A DNA stretch of 64,000 nucleotides from Dyadobacter sp. Leaf189 (GCF_001424405.1 NZ_LMPS01000007.1:268-64267), one strand, 5' to 3'; numbered from the stretch's first letter, positions 18,686-29,690 are shown. Numbers and translations: made by a program. The notes: a model not told the origin generated them from the sequence alone.

Positions 18686-19504
18686 TCAATAAGATTCCTG
18701 TTCGTTCGGGAATGATTTGCCTTTCACATCTTTGATATAATTAGAAATTGCGTCGGTCATTACACCATTTAAATCGGCATAGCGACGCAGAAACCTGGGT
18801 TTGAATTCTTTATTGATACCCAGTAGATCGTGCAGTACCAATATCTGACCGTCTGCATGCGGTCCTGCACCAATTCCTACCGTTGGGATTGTTACGCTTT
18901 CCGATACTTTCTTGGTCAATGCAGAAGGTATCTTTTCCAAAACGACGGAAAAGCAGCCTACTTCTTCCAGCATTTTGCAGTCTTCCAGCAGCTTCGCTGC
19001 CTCTGCTTCCTGCTTCGCACGTACCGTATAAGTACCAAATTTATAGATAGACTGTGGTGTGAGTCCCAAATGTCCCATTACCGGAACTCCCGCACTTAAT
19101 ATCCGGGTGATTGAATCCTTGATTTCAAGTCCGCCTTCCAGCTTGACCGCGTGCGCGCCTGACTCTTTCATGATCCGGATCGCCGAATTTAAGGCCTCAC
19201 GCGAGTTACCCTGATAAGAACCAAATGGAAGGTCCACAACTACCAATGCACGTTTGACTGCGCGTACCACCGAGGTAGCATGGTAGATCATCTGATCAAT
19301 GGTAATCGGCAGCGTCGTTTCGTGACCGGCCATTACATTGGAAGCCGAGTCGCCTACCAGGATCAATTCTACGCCAGCTGCGTCCACAATGCCGGCCATT
19401 GAATAATCGTATGCGGTAAGACAGGATATCTTCTCGCCACGGTTTTTCATTTCCTGAATGGTGTGAGTCGTAACGCGTTTAATGTCAGGTGTATGGACAG
19501 ACAT
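18686..19504 (-). CDS. panB: 3-methyl-2-oxobutanoate hydroxymethyltransferase
   Basis: Transfers a hydroxymethyl group from 5,10-methylene-THF to 2-oxoisovalerate, giving ketopantoate, the first committed step to pantothenate and CoA. The 272-residue length is typical. Seen motifs are the metal and substrate loop [10 protein letters not shown] (51-60, Asp52), PFGSYQ, the catalytic-glutamate segment VKLEGG, and [19 protein letters not shown]. No other pan gene is adjacent. It lies 49 bases downstream of the EnvC-like gene and 27 bases upstream of the pseudouridine synthase gene, all on the minus strand. Confidence 0.97.
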   Translation of the reverse strand: MSVHTPDIKRVTTHTIQEMKNRGEKISCLTAYDYSMAGIVDAAGVELILVGDSASNVMAGHETTLPITIDQMIYHATSVVRAVKRALVVVDLPFGSYQGNSREALNSAIRIMKESGAHAVKLEGGLEIKDSITRILSAGVPVMGHLGLTPQSIYKFGTYTVRAKQEAEAAKLLEDCKMLEEVGCFSVVLEKIPSALTKKVSESVTIPTVGIGAGPHADGQILVLHDLLGINKEFKPRFLRRYADLNGVMTDAISNYIKDVKGKSFPNEQESY

Positions 19505-19553
19505 ATGTTTTTGTATTTAATGGATTGGGTTGCGTGTCTGGCGGCGGAATTCG

Positions 19554-20894
19554 CTACCTCCTGATCAGCCAGTTCTCTGGATTGAGGCGGGAAGTATTTT
19601 TCCAGATCTGAAATTGAAGCTCTGAGGTCCCGTCGCTGTCAGTAGCCACGCGGCCGATGTTTTCCCTTGCTTTTACCTTCTGTCCGGCGCGAACTGTTAC
19701 ACCGTTCATTTTGGCATAAATCGTCATGTAATTACCGTGCTGGATTGCAACCACATTACCCATTCCAGGCATTTCTGTTACGTCAAGTACCACGCCGTCA
19801 TAAACAGACCTTACCGGCTCACCCGCAGTTGTCTGGATATCCACGCCGAGGTTATCTACCATTACACCCTTCAAAACCGCATGTGGCCGCTGTCCGAAAT
19901 GTCCTGATACGAAACCTTTAACCGGCCACGGCAGGCGCGACTGCGATGCTGTGAATGAAGAAGCCAGAGTGGTTTCCTCCTCGCTCATACCGCTTGAAAC
20001 AACAGGCTCCTCCTCTTCCTTCGGCGCGGCTACGATAGCTGCCTCGCCCTTTTTCTCTCTTTCTGCATTCTCACGTGCAAGCCGCTCCCGCTCTGCACGG
20101 CGGCGCGCTTCACGCTCCTCGCGCTCCTTCCGCTCCCTTTCAAGCCGCTCTCTTCTTTCCCGTTCCGCAATCCGGCGGATATTGGCTTCCAGTAAATCGG
20201 TAGCGCGCTTGTTTTCGGCGATCTGTTTTCTAAGTTCAACCTCTTTTTGCGAAAGCTCCTGAATCACTTCATTCTGCTTCACTTTCAAGCCTTCCAGCTT
20301 GGTATTTTCAGATACACGGGTATCCAGAACGGTTTTTTGCTGGGTCTTTTTCGCGGTAATGCGACGGCGTTCCTGCATGAGCTTGTCCTGCAAAACACCG
20401 ATTTCCTTAGCTTGTCCCTGTCTCGCCTCGGTATATTGTTTGAGGTATTTATATCTTAATACGAACTGATTGAATGTTCCGGCAGAAAAAAGGAACACAA
20501 GCTGATTGAAGTACGCATTTCTTTTTGAAGCCTCGTAGATCATGTGCCCGTATTCTTCTTTGAGAATGTTGAGGCTGCTGTCGAGGGACTGACGTTTTCC
20601 TTCAAGGACCTTCAACTCGCCGTCAAGCAGTTCCAGATCGTCAGAAAGCAGGTCAATCTGCCTTTTATAGGTGTTAATCTGTTGATTGAGCGCTTTTAAT
20701 TGTCCGAGGTTGACATTCTTCTGGGAAGAAGTCTGTTTGAGGATACTTTGGATCTCCCGGATTTTGCTCTGGTTTTCACTTTTTTCGCGTTCCAGCTGCT
20801 CCCTGCTTTTCTGGGCATAAGCGCCAGCCAACGAACATAGAATGAACGTCAGCATTAATATCAAACGACGGCGACCAGGGGTACTAAAAAGCAT
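19554..20894 (-). CDS. EnvC-like murein hydrolase activator, degenerate M23 domain
   Basis: 446 residues from the chosen ATG at 20894, which opens a signal peptide (MLFSTPGRRRLILMLTFILC, ending near A-Y-A-Q). An ATG 42 bases upstream would add a short extension. Long coiled coils fill about residues 30-280, including an Arg/Glu-rich stretch, followed by a LytM/M23 domain (about 325-446). Catalytic residues are missing: where active M23 peptidases have HxxxD, this has L-G-V-D, and the HxH pair reads E-L-Q. So it should act like EnvC, activating an amidase rather than cutting peptidoglycan. It follows the DUF4292 and TPR genes with short gaps, forming an envelope-directed group. Confidence 0.92.
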   Translation of the reverse strand: MLFSTPGRRRLILMLTFILCSLAGAYAQKSREQLEREKSENQSKIREIQSILKQTSSQKNVNLGQLKALNQQINTYKRQIDLLSDDLELLDGELKVLEGKRQSLDSSLNILKEEYGHMIYEASKRNAYFNQLVFLFSAGTFNQFVLRYKYLKQYTEARQGQAKEIGVLQDKLMQERRRITAKKTQQKTVLDTRVSENTKLEGLKVKQNEVIQELSQKEVELRKQIAENKRATDLLEANIRRIAERERRERLERERKEREEREARRRAERERLARENAEREKKGEAAIVAAPKEEEEPVVSSGMSEEETTLASSFTASQSRLPWPVKGFVSGHFGQRPHAVLKGVMVDNLGVDIQTTAGEPVRSVYDGVVLDVTEMPGMGNVVAIQHGNYMTIYAKMNGVTVRAGQKVKARENIGRVATDSDGTSELQFQIWKNTSRLNPENWLIRR

Positions 20895-20957
20895 ATTATT
20901 GATTCTTGCAGGCAAAATACAATTCATGGCCGGCAAATTTAAGCAGACTTTCTGACT

Positions 20958-21797
20958 TTATTTTTTGCGTTTATAGCTGGAAGGGACATTGAATGGAAAT
21001 CCGGGGCTTTCACGCTGCATTTCAACTTTGCTGTGCTTAATGCGCATATCGGTTTGGTTTACCTGCTGGTCTTTCAACGATTTCACATTCAGATTGATAA
21101 CACTTGCAAAAGGAAACAATACTCCGCCTACATCTTTAAAATCTTCGTAATCAAGCAGGAAAGTGTTTTGAGTAGGCACTTCGGTTGCTTTGAGCCGGGA
21201 GAGTTTCAATGTGCTTTCACTGATAAAATTTTCTATTTCAAGACGGTCTTTGATCTGCCTCAAAACATAAAACTCATTCATTTTAACAAATCTTGCATCC
21301 GGCTCCTGGGCAAATGGCAGGTTTCCTACAATCATTGATTGCAGAAGGTCGAAGTTGAGGTCAAAATTGTATTGCTTGCTGAGTTGTTCGTAGTTAAATA
21401 CGAAATAGTCGCGGTGAATCTTGTCCATGAAAATAATGGAATCACGCGTAATAATGCCCCTGGCGACTTCCAGGCCCACTCCGGTTACCGAAAGCCAGAT
21501 GATACTGTCTTTCTTCATCCGGATATTCACATTGGCATTGTCGAAATTCTGGGATTTACTTTGAAGAGAAACCTTTGACTTGGCAGTGAGATAATCAAAA
21601 GCAACTTCATTGATTTTAACAGGTGCAACGGTTTCGGCAACTGCTGTTTTGGAAGAATCAGCCGGTATCACAGTGCTCGCTGCCGTAGCGTCTGAGAATG
21701 GTTTTTCGCTGGTACGTTTGGATGTACGTTGTTTGTGGCAAGCTGTCAACCAAAGAAATGAGAAGGCGAACAGCCCGGCTACTATTTTATTGCTCAT
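20958..21797 (-). CDS. DUF4292 lipoprotein
   Basis: 279 residues with a clear lipoprotein signal: hydrophobic run then L-T-A-C with Cys20. The ATG at 21797 was preferred to one 9 bases upstream because it gives a compact signal. The body is DUF4292, which to my recollection resembles the LolA/LolB lipoprotein carrier fold; repeated beta strands carrying lipid-facing hydrophobics are consistent. It overlaps the 3' end of the TPR gene by 11 bases, showing coupled expression, and is followed by the EnvC-like gene. A role in envelope lipid or lipoprotein handling is inference. Confidence 0.88.
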   Translation of the reverse strand: MSNKIVAGLFAFSFLWLTACHKQRTSKRTSEKPFSDATAASTVIPADSSKTAVAETVAPVKINEVAFDYLTAKSKVSLQSKSQNFDNANVNIRMKKDSIIWLSVTGVGLEVARGIITRDSIIFMDKIHRDYFVFNYEQLSKQYNFDLNFDLLQSMIVGNLPFAQEPDARFVKMNEFYVLRQIKDRLEIENFISESTLKLSRLKATEVPTQNTFLLDYEDFKDVGGVLFPFASVINLNVKSLKDQQVNQTDMRIKHSKVEMQRESPGFPFNVPSSYKRKK

Positions 21798-23538
21798 GTA
21801 ATGCACCTGTTGCTATTTTTTTGTCAAGAAGTTCAGTGGTTTCTCCCATTCTCTTCGCCTTTTTCCACTGAGCCACCGCATTGTCCCTTTCACCTAACTT
21901 GAAAAGAACATCTCCGTAATGCTCAACAATCGTGCCACTTACACTGCTGCTGTCGAGCATTGCTCTCTCCAAAAACTCTTTCGCTTTCTTATAATCTTTC
22001 CGGATATAAAGTACCCAGGCGTAGGTATCCAGGTACGTCGGATTGTCTTTATGCTGCTGCACCAGTCTTTCCGACATCTTCAAAGCGAGATCAAGCTTTT
22101 CCTTCCGGAGCGAAAGAAAATAGCTGTAATTATTCAAAACATGATCATTATCTGGATTGGCTTTTAATGCGAGCTCGTAAGAAGCATCGGATTTGGCATG
22201 ATCGCCTTGTCCATTGAATGCGTCGCCAAGAGAAGCGTAAATGTGCGGAACGAGATCAGGATTATTGGTGACCAGTTTCAGGCTTTCTTCTAGTGAGGAT
22301 ACAGCTTCCCTGTAATTTTTTTTCATCAAATGCGCAGTTCCATTGGAGTACCAGAACAGGCCCTGATTTGGGAAAAGCTCCAATGCTTTCTCAGAATGCA
22401 CCAGCATGCTATCCACCTGGTTAAGCTCTCCATCCAGCTGGATCAGAGCGATCCATATCTTAAAATCGGAGCCGTCGATGCGGCTGGCTTTTGAATAAAA
22501 GTCGCGGCCTTCCTCTTTTTTATTCTGACGTACAAGCAGATCGGCATAAATCACATTTGCGAGGGCTTCGTTCGGGTGCGTCTCCAACAGCTGCTTAGCC
22601 AATGTAACCGCCTCGGTAATCTCGCTTTCTGATTTTAGCATGCTTAGATAACCCGTCAGTACCCTGATTTTAGGCTCTGCTTCAAGGTTTGGATTGGCAA
22701 AAACCAGTTTAAGCTCCTGGTTGCATTTCTGCACATCGCCGTTGCGGCGGTATATATCAGCCAGCAGCACGTGTGCCTGCGCTTCGTCGGGATTGATTTT
22801 GAGCGCTTCTTCAAGCGGCGTAACCGCTTCTACAATGCGATCGTTGGCGATCAGCAGCTCGGCCAGCTCTACCCGGTAGCTTACCTCTGTCGGTTCCGCA
22901 TTGATCAGCTTTTTTGCTTCTGCAACAGCTTTGTCCAGGTTATTTTGTCGCAGATAAAGCTGCTGTTTCTGGTGCGTGATTTCTTCTGTAATGCCCATTG
23001 ATTTTTCAAGGACATTATAAGTGTCAATCGCTTTGTCGGGCTGATCGTTAAACACATATACCGCTGCCAGCTCAATTCCGTATTGAATGTTTTCCGGGTT
23101 TTTGGCCACCAGGGTTTCGTAAATGGCGGCCGCCTCGGCATATTTCCTGCGTTTGGCATAAAGCTCTGCCAGCTGCTGTGCGTAGAATATATTGTCCTTA
23201 TCCAGTTCGTAAGCCTTTTTGGAAGGGGCAATGGCATCATCAAACTTTTCGAGCTTCATCAATGCCGTGGCAACCAGGTACTGGCTGGCAGCATCCTGAC
23301 TGTTTTCCTGCGCCAGTTTTTCAAAAAGAGGCAGGGCCTTAGTCGGCTCATCTTTCATCATAAACTTCATTCCGTCAGCCGCAAGTGACTCTTTTTCGAG
23401 ACGAAGACCTACATCCTCGGTTTTTACAGCATCTTTTTCACGGTCTTTGTTGCGGCGCTGGGCAAGCGAGGAATGCGTGACGAGCAAACTCGCCAGCATT
23501 AAGATCGGAAGGTTTAGTTTTAAATATACGGTCTTCAT
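21787..23538 (-). CDS. Secreted TPR-repeat protein
   Basis: 583 residues with a signal peptide (first about 27, ending S-S-L-A-Q) followed by a long superhelix of tetratricopeptide repeats from about residue 55 to the end, with repeated A-x-x-x-Y/F-x-x-A-L and N-P-E/D signatures. It is probably periplasmic and acts as a protein-binding scaffold. It is first in a minus-strand run with DUF4292 and the EnvC-like gene, an order I recall recurring in Bacteroidota. A -7 element (TACCTTTG) lies about 60 bases upstream. Confidence 0.9.
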   Translation of the reverse strand: MKTVYLKLNLPILMLASLLVTHSSLAQRRNKDREKDAVKTEDVGLRLEKESLAADGMKFMMKDEPTKALPLFEKLAQENSQDAASQYLVATALMKLEKFDDAIAPSKKAYELDKDNIFYAQQLAELYAKRRKYAEAAAIYETLVAKNPENIQYGIELAAVYVFNDQPDKAIDTYNVLEKSMGITEEITHQKQQLYLRQNNLDKAVAEAKKLINAEPTEVSYRVELAELLIANDRIVEAVTPLEEALKINPDEAQAHVLLADIYRRNGDVQKCNQELKLVFANPNLEAEPKIRVLTGYLSMLKSESEITEAVTLAKQLLETHPNEALANVIYADLLVRQNKKEEGRDFYSKASRIDGSDFKIWIALIQLDGELNQVDSMLVHSEKALELFPNQGLFWYSNGTAHLMKKNYREAVSSLEESLKLVTNNPDLVPHIYASLGDAFNGQGDHAKSDASYELALKANPDNDHVLNNYSYFLSLRKEKLDLALKMSERLVQQHKDNPTYLDTYAWVLYIRKDYKKAKEFLERAMLDSSSVSGTIVEHYGDVLFKLGERDNAVAQWKKAKRMGETTELLDKKIATGALHEQ

Positions 23539-23595
23539 ATTTCAATCAGATGCCATCAGTTTCCGAGACTTGACCGGCTATTTCAGAGTAAACAA

Positions 23596-23603
23596 CAAAG
23601 GTA
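23596..23603 (-). promoter_or_regulatory. Putative -7 element for the TPR-DUF4292-EnvC run
   Basis: The minus strand reads TACCTTTG, a full TAnnTTTG match, giving a leader of about 50 bases. The nearest upstream TTG (23632-23630) is about 26 bases away, longer than usual. Confidence 0.5.
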
Positions 23604-23682
23604 CCAATTTTGTCTGTACGACTAGTTCGCAAGACTGTTCAAATAAAGATACTAACGCGGAAACGCAAATAATCTTGTTTGC

Positions 23683-26103
23683 CTAATTCACTGAATATGT
23701 GCTTTTGGCAAAGCCCGGCGAGCCGCTGGTACTCAGCGCTTCTACTCTCACGTCGACGGAAGTTGTTGCGTCAGAATTGAAGTACCGGATCTTCGCTTTT
23801 CCATTCTTGTCTGTTTTTACCATTGGTGCCCAAAAAATAGTCGAGCGATAATCGGGATTCAGGTTTGGCGGATCCTTTGGCGAATAGGCAGGTGCATAAA
23901 ACACTTTTGGCACATTAAACCCTGCTATTTTTGACACCAGCACGCCTGGTACAATGTCCTGTGTGTAATCGTAGTTTGAGTTTCCTCTTTTTGTCAAAAT
24001 AGATATGACCCCGTTTCCTCCGTTCATTCCAAAGATCGCTGCCGATGCGCCTTTCAGCACATCAATGGACTCTACATCATTGACATTCATTGAAGCAATA
24101 AAGTCTTTATCGACCGGCATCCCGTCCAGAACAAACTGGGGCTCGTTCTGATTTCCACGGATACTTACCCTTGCATTCATCCCAAAACCCGTTACCGATA
24201 CGCCAGCCACTCTTCCGGCAAGTATATCGAGCACGCTCGTTCTGCCAGCGGCCAGTTCAGGTGTTACCTTAATGGATGCGTCTGCATTACCGTAAATCTT
24301 TCGCGGATCGCGCTGCACCTGCTTTTTGGCTTTGATGGTCACTTCCTGCAATAACCGCTCCCGGTTTGCACGAATTTTTCTGCTAATCTCCTGATCCTGT
24401 GCATTCCTTGTCAGAAAATCGTTTAACAGCTTTGCATCTACCGTGAGCGGGAAATAGGGATTTTGGCTGGGAGCTATTCTTGGAATCTCCTGAGGGAAAA
24501 TGCTGAAATTCAGATTCTGATTTCCCTTTTTGCCCATTCCCTGCACGCGAACCTTCAAAGAATCCTCAAAAATGAGGTTGTACAATGCAAACTGTCCTTT
24601 TTCGTCTGTTTCAGCAGTCAGGAAATTGCTCAGGCTGTCTGTGCTTACATAAATAGAAAGCGCAGTTTTTTCTGCGGGCCTCTTGTTTCTGCGCGCTTCC
24701 CCGGCAAATGTAATCCCTTGTTCCAGGTAGTATTTTGGCGCTTCAAGCGAGTCGCGGAGTACTTCATCCCATTTAAACCTGCTCCAACCCTGCGTCATCA
24801 TCAGGAAGTCGCGGTGCATTTTCCGTTCTGTCTGGGTATCGTCAAAATAATAGCCAGGCTGTTCGACAAATCCTTTTAAATCAGAGGAAAGCAGCAGGTA
24901 AGAAACAATGTTTTGATCGTGAACTTGCTGTTGTATTTGTCCGGCATCGGTAATGGAAACCGACAGGTGCGTTTCCACCGGCTTTCCTGCTGTATCACTT
25001 ACCGCAATCTCGATCTCCGCTTGTTCGCGCTGCTTGTAAGCAGCTTTTGACGGTGCTATCCGAACCCGGAGGCTATGATTATGGTCGATAAAGATCAGCC
25101 GCTCGCTCACCGGCCTGTTTTCTTCATTGAATAGGGTTAAATGCGTAATTCCGTCCGGCAAATCCGTGTTTGGAATATTCATCATTAGGCCCCTGCCTGA
25201 AATTTTACCTTTGGCAACGAAAGCAACGATACCACGGGAGTGCCCAACTATGTTGACAGGGACCTCCGCTTTATCGGGAACCTTTGCATAAGCAATTATC
25301 CTCGTTTTCAGTGGATTGGAAGTATTGTCGACAACGAGTGTATACCCTGTTTCATTCACTTTCGGAAACTCATATTTCATCACGCTGCCGCTTTTTTCTT
25401 TCAGGAAGGCGGTGTAAGAAGCGCCGGATTTCGCAGCAAATTGAAACCGCCCCATTCCCAGATGCTCACTTTTGAAAGAAGCGACGGTATCATTGTTCTG
25501 GTCCATAATAAAACCTGCCACATCCTCTCCCTTACCAGAAGCATTTACTGCTTTGAATGCAATTCTGGTGGCAATCTCGGCGACGAGCGCGCCGCCTTCC
25601 GGGAAAAATTGCAAATCAACTTTGCCGGTAGCTGCGGCCGGCATACTTCCCGCCGGATCAAAAACCTGGATATCCTTGTGGAAGAAAAATGATTCAGGAG
25701 CATTGCGCATCCAGTTTGTATAGGCGCGTAGCGAGTAGGAGCCGGGCGGAATGGAGTCCGCCAGTATAATTTCCCCGTTTCCAACCCCGCCAGTCAGGTA
25801 AGTGCGCCTTAATGCGAAGTTCTTCCCGGAACGTTGGTCGATCAGGTCAACATAGAGCAAATTGCTGGCGCTGTCGGGATTGTGCAGGGCGCCTTCCACC
25901 AGAAATGCATTGTACCACAGCGTGTCGCCCGTCATATAATAAGGCTTATCTGTGTGCAGATAGGCTTTTTCGATCGGAAAAGCCTGTCTGTACCGGAGCA
26001 GCTTCTCGGAGATCATTTTGGTGAAATCCTCGTCCGCCCATTTAAATGCGACTATAAAAAGGAATAATGCGGCCGCGAGAATCCTGATTCGACTTTTGTG
26101 CAT
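23683..26103 (-). CDS. Macroglobulin-like protein with TonB receptor plug, no barrel
   Basis: 806 residues. After an N-terminal hydrophobic segment (about 8-20), the protein has an MG2-type macroglobulin domain (KAYLHTDKPYYMTGDTLWYN, about residues 46-65), further beta-sandwich domains, and near the end a TonB-dependent receptor plug (about 595-715: LAGRVAGVSVTG, VSIRGN, LDGMPVD, IDVLKGASAAIFG). No 22-strand barrel follows; only about 90 residues remain. The plug may work as a protein-binding module. The family recurs in Bacteroidota, where it is annotated simply as a plug-domain protein. It follows the APC permease gene by 36 bases on the same strand. Confidence 0.85.
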   Translation of the reverse strand: MHKSRIRILAAALFLFIVAFKWADEDFTKMISEKLLRYRQAFPIEKAYLHTDKPYYMTGDTLWYNAFLVEGALHNPDSASNLLYVDLIDQRSGKNFALRRTYLTGGVGNGEIILADSIPPGSYSLRAYTNWMRNAPESFFFHKDIQVFDPAGSMPAAATGKVDLQFFPEGGALVAEIATRIAFKAVNASGKGEDVAGFIMDQNNDTVASFKSEHLGMGRFQFAAKSGASYTAFLKEKSGSVMKYEFPKVNETGYTLVVDNTSNPLKTRIIAYAKVPDKAEVPVNIVGHSRGIVAFVAKGKISGRGLMMNIPNTDLPDGITHLTLFNEENRPVSERLIFIDHNHSLRVRIAPSKAAYKQREQAEIEIAVSDTAGKPVETHLSVSITDAGQIQQQVHDQNIVSYLLLSSDLKGFVEQPGYYFDDTQTERKMHRDFLMMTQGWSRFKWDEVLRDSLEAPKYYLEQGITFAGEARRNKRPAEKTALSIYVSTDSLSNFLTAETDEKGQFALYNLIFEDSLKVRVQGMGKKGNQNLNFSIFPQEIPRIAPSQNPYFPLTVDAKLLNDFLTRNAQDQEISRKIRANRERLLQEVTIKAKKQVQRDPRKIYGNADASIKVTPELAAGRTSVLDILAGRVAGVSVTGFGMNARVSIRGNQNEPQFVLDGMPVDKDFIASMNVNDVESIDVLKGASAAIFGMNGGNGVISILTKRGNSNYDYTQDIVPGVLVSKIAGFNVPKVFYAPAYSPKDPPNLNPDYRSTIFWAPMVKTDKNGKAKIRYFNSDATTSVDVRVEALSTSGSPGFAKSTYSVN

Positions 26104-26139
26104 TGTGGCATGTTTTAGTTTGTTGTGGATGAAAGGTAC

Positions 26140-27474
26140 TTAGCTATTTGCCCGGCGCACAAGCAGGTATGCCGGGTAACTTATTACAAGAAATAACAAG
26201 GCAAACTGGCTGCTTGCCAGGTCCTGTATCACCGCGCCGATTAGAAATGCGATGGAACAGATCAGCATGACAATGGGCAAAATCGGGTATGCAGGTACCT
26301 TCCACGGCCGCGGAAGCGCCGGCTCTTTCTTTCTCAATGCGAGCAGTGATGCGAATCCGGAAGCATATCCGAGCACAAAAAAGAAAGTGGCGATATCTGA
26401 CAGCTTCTCACACGCATCTTTTCCAATTAATATCAAAAGAATGGCGACCCCGGAAGTTACAAGCATGGCTACCGCTGGTGTGCCGCCGCTGTTAACGGAA
26501 GTCCCGGAAGGTAAAAACAACCCGTCGCGGCTCATCGAATAAAGTACGCGCGGATTAAAGAGCAACTGCGCATTGACAATCCCTAAAATCGATATCATCA
26601 GAAACAGGGTAACGATTTTTCCGGAGCCTTCCCCAAAAATCAGGCGTATCGCGTCTGCCGCAGCCAGTTTGGACTGTGCTAGCTCACTCATAGGCAATAC
26701 ATGCAGAATTGCCAGGTTACATAGGAGGTAAATTGCTATGATCAACAAAACGCCTCCCATCATAGAGCGGGGCAGATTTTTGCTTGGATCCCGGTCTTCT
26801 TCTGAAAAATAGGCCGCAGTGTGCCAGCCGTCGTAAGTGTAAAAAATAGCTTGTAATGAGAAAATCACCGGTGCAATCCAGCTGCCGGTGGCAATGATCT
26901 TGCTGGTGGTTGTATGTGCTTGTTCGGCAGTAACTTCATCTCCGTAGATATAGCAGACAGCCACAAATACAAAAAGCCCGATTCCTTTCAAAACGCTCAT
27001 GATGTTCTGAAAACTGCTCGCCAATGCCAGTCCGATCCAGTGTATGCAGGTCAGTACCAGCAGAATGGCGGCTGCTACATAAGGTTCGTAGCCTACCAGC
27101 CTGGGAATAAGCAATGCCAGGTACTCGCTCATGGTATACACCCCGAAACCGAGCGCAGAGCAGGTGCCGAGCCAGCTGTTGATACCAACCACAAATCCGG
27201 CATAATTGCCAAAAGCGCGCTGCGCATAAACATACCAGGCCCCCGCTTTTGGAACTGACGTACCCAGTTCGATGGTACAAAGTGTGCCGAGGAATGCATA
27301 CAGACTTACTGCTGCCCAAAGTAGCATAATCAGCCAGGGCTCGCCGAGCTGGGCTGCAATGGGCCCTGGTTTGCGCAGTATGCCGGTACCAATTGTGCCA
27401 CCCACGGTGACTGCTATGCCAAACCCTACTCCTAATATTTTGAAAAGCTCATTTTTCGAAGAGGGTTGTGTCAT
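26140..27474 (-). CDS. APC family amino acid permease
   Basis: 444 residues from the ATG at 27474, with about 12 membrane helices. The family glycine-rich first helix is seen (GTIGTGILRKPGPIA, about residues 27-41) and the usual APC order continues (LSDIATFFFVLGYASGF late, AFPRPW-like LPRPWKVPAYPI near the end). This is a basic or neutral amino acid/polyamine uptake or exchange protein of the inner membrane; the substrate cannot be told. An upstream in-frame ATG at 27549 would add 25 polar residues and was not chosen. Confidence 0.9.
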   Translation of the reverse strand: MTQPSSKNELFKILGVGFGIAVTVGGTIGTGILRKPGPIAAQLGEPWLIMLLWAAVSLYAFLGTLCTIELGTSVPKAGAWYVYAQRAFGNYAGFVVGINSWLGTCSALGFGVYTMSEYLALLIPRLVGYEPYVAAAILLVLTCIHWIGLALASSFQNIMSVLKGIGLFVFVAVCYIYGDEVTAEQAHTTTSKIIATGSWIAPVIFSLQAIFYTYDGWHTAAYFSEEDRDPSKNLPRSMMGGVLLIIAIYLLCNLAILHVLPMSELAQSKLAAADAIRLIFGEGSGKIVTLFLMISILGIVNAQLLFNPRVLYSMSRDGLFLPSGTSVNSGGTPAVAMLVTSGVAILLILIGKDACEKLSDIATFFFVLGYASGFASLLALRKKEPALPRPWKVPAYPILPIVMLICSIAFLIGAVIQDLASSQFALLFLVISYPAYLLVRRANS

Positions 27475-27616
27475 GTTTGGGAGTGAAGGATTAAGCTTTT
27501 CGAAAATAGGAAAACTTTTTCTTTTTGTAACTTCTATATTCGTAAGCAACTACAATGCATATTGTTCTACAAATCCCATAAAAAGTAAGATTTACCCGAC
27601 AGATAAATTTTGATAC

Positions 27617-27655
27617 AAAAAAACGGATGCCGTTCTCACGACATCCGTTTTCATT
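27617..27655 (-). terminator. Intrinsic terminator downstream of atpC
   Basis: A 10-bp stem (AAAACGGATG at 27620-27629 with CATCCGTTTT at 27642-27651). The plus-strand A-run at 27617-27623 becomes the U-tract for minus-strand transcription. It ends the atpD-atpC transcript; a weaker T-rich side faces the other direction. Confidence 0.85.
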
Positions 27656-27672
27656 TTTATAACCTTATTTCC

Positions 27673-27915
27673 TTAAAGAATCGCTTCTGCCAATACAAGT
27701 ACTTTATTGTTAAGTACTTCCACAACGCCGCCGTCGATTAAAAAGGATTGCTTTGCAGCTCCTGTGTCAATCACCACATCACCTTTTCCAAGCGTACTTA
27801 CAAGTGGCGCGTGGCGGTTCAGAACCTGAAATTGTCCTTCCGTACCCGGTAACGTTACAGCAGTTGCCTCTCCGGCAAAAACTTTCTTATCTGGGGTAAT
27901 TATTTCTAAATGCAT
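27673..27915 (-). CDS. atpC: F1 ATP synthase epsilon subunit, short form
   Basis: 80 residues covering only the N-terminal beta-sandwich (MHLEIITPDKKVFAGEA, TLPGTEGQFQVL, HAPLVSTLGKG). The C-terminal helical hairpin that inhibits the enzyme in E. coli (about 130-residue form) is absent. Short forms are usual in Bacteroidota, so this is not a truncation, but it does imply that epsilon-type inhibition is lacking or different. The gene follows atpD after a 115-base spacer rich in short repeats, and ends at a strong terminator. Confidence 0.94.
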   Translation of the reverse strand: MHLEIITPDKKVFAGEATAVTLPGTEGQFQVLNRHAPLVSTLGKGDVVIDTGAAKQSFLIDGGVVEVLNNKVLVLAEAIL

Positions 27916-27921
27916 GGTTGC

Positions 27922-28020
27922 AAGTTTATGAGCGGTCCGCCGCTGCGGTCAAAAGTTTATGAGTTGAGAGCTGCCTCCGTGTAATTCATGAGTTACACTC
28001 ATTAACTCACGAACTCATAG
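27922..28020. repeat. Short-repeat spacer between atpD and atpC
   Basis: The spacer holds two copies of AAGTTTATGAG (27922-27932 and 27953-27963), an inverted repeat TGAGTTA/TAACTCA (27989-27995 and 28003-28009), and loosely spaced A-C-T-C-A-T motifs up to 28020. It lies inside a transcript and codes for nothing visible. A role in mRNA folding or processing between the two genes is possible but untested. Confidence 0.6.
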
Positions 28021-28030
28021 ACTTATCAAA

Positions 28031-29618
<1,588 letters not shown>

Positions 29619-29690
29619 GAGCGGAATTATTGATTTATTGGATATTTTTTAGAAAATAGCTACTTTGTTAGGAGGTAAATAGAATTTTGA

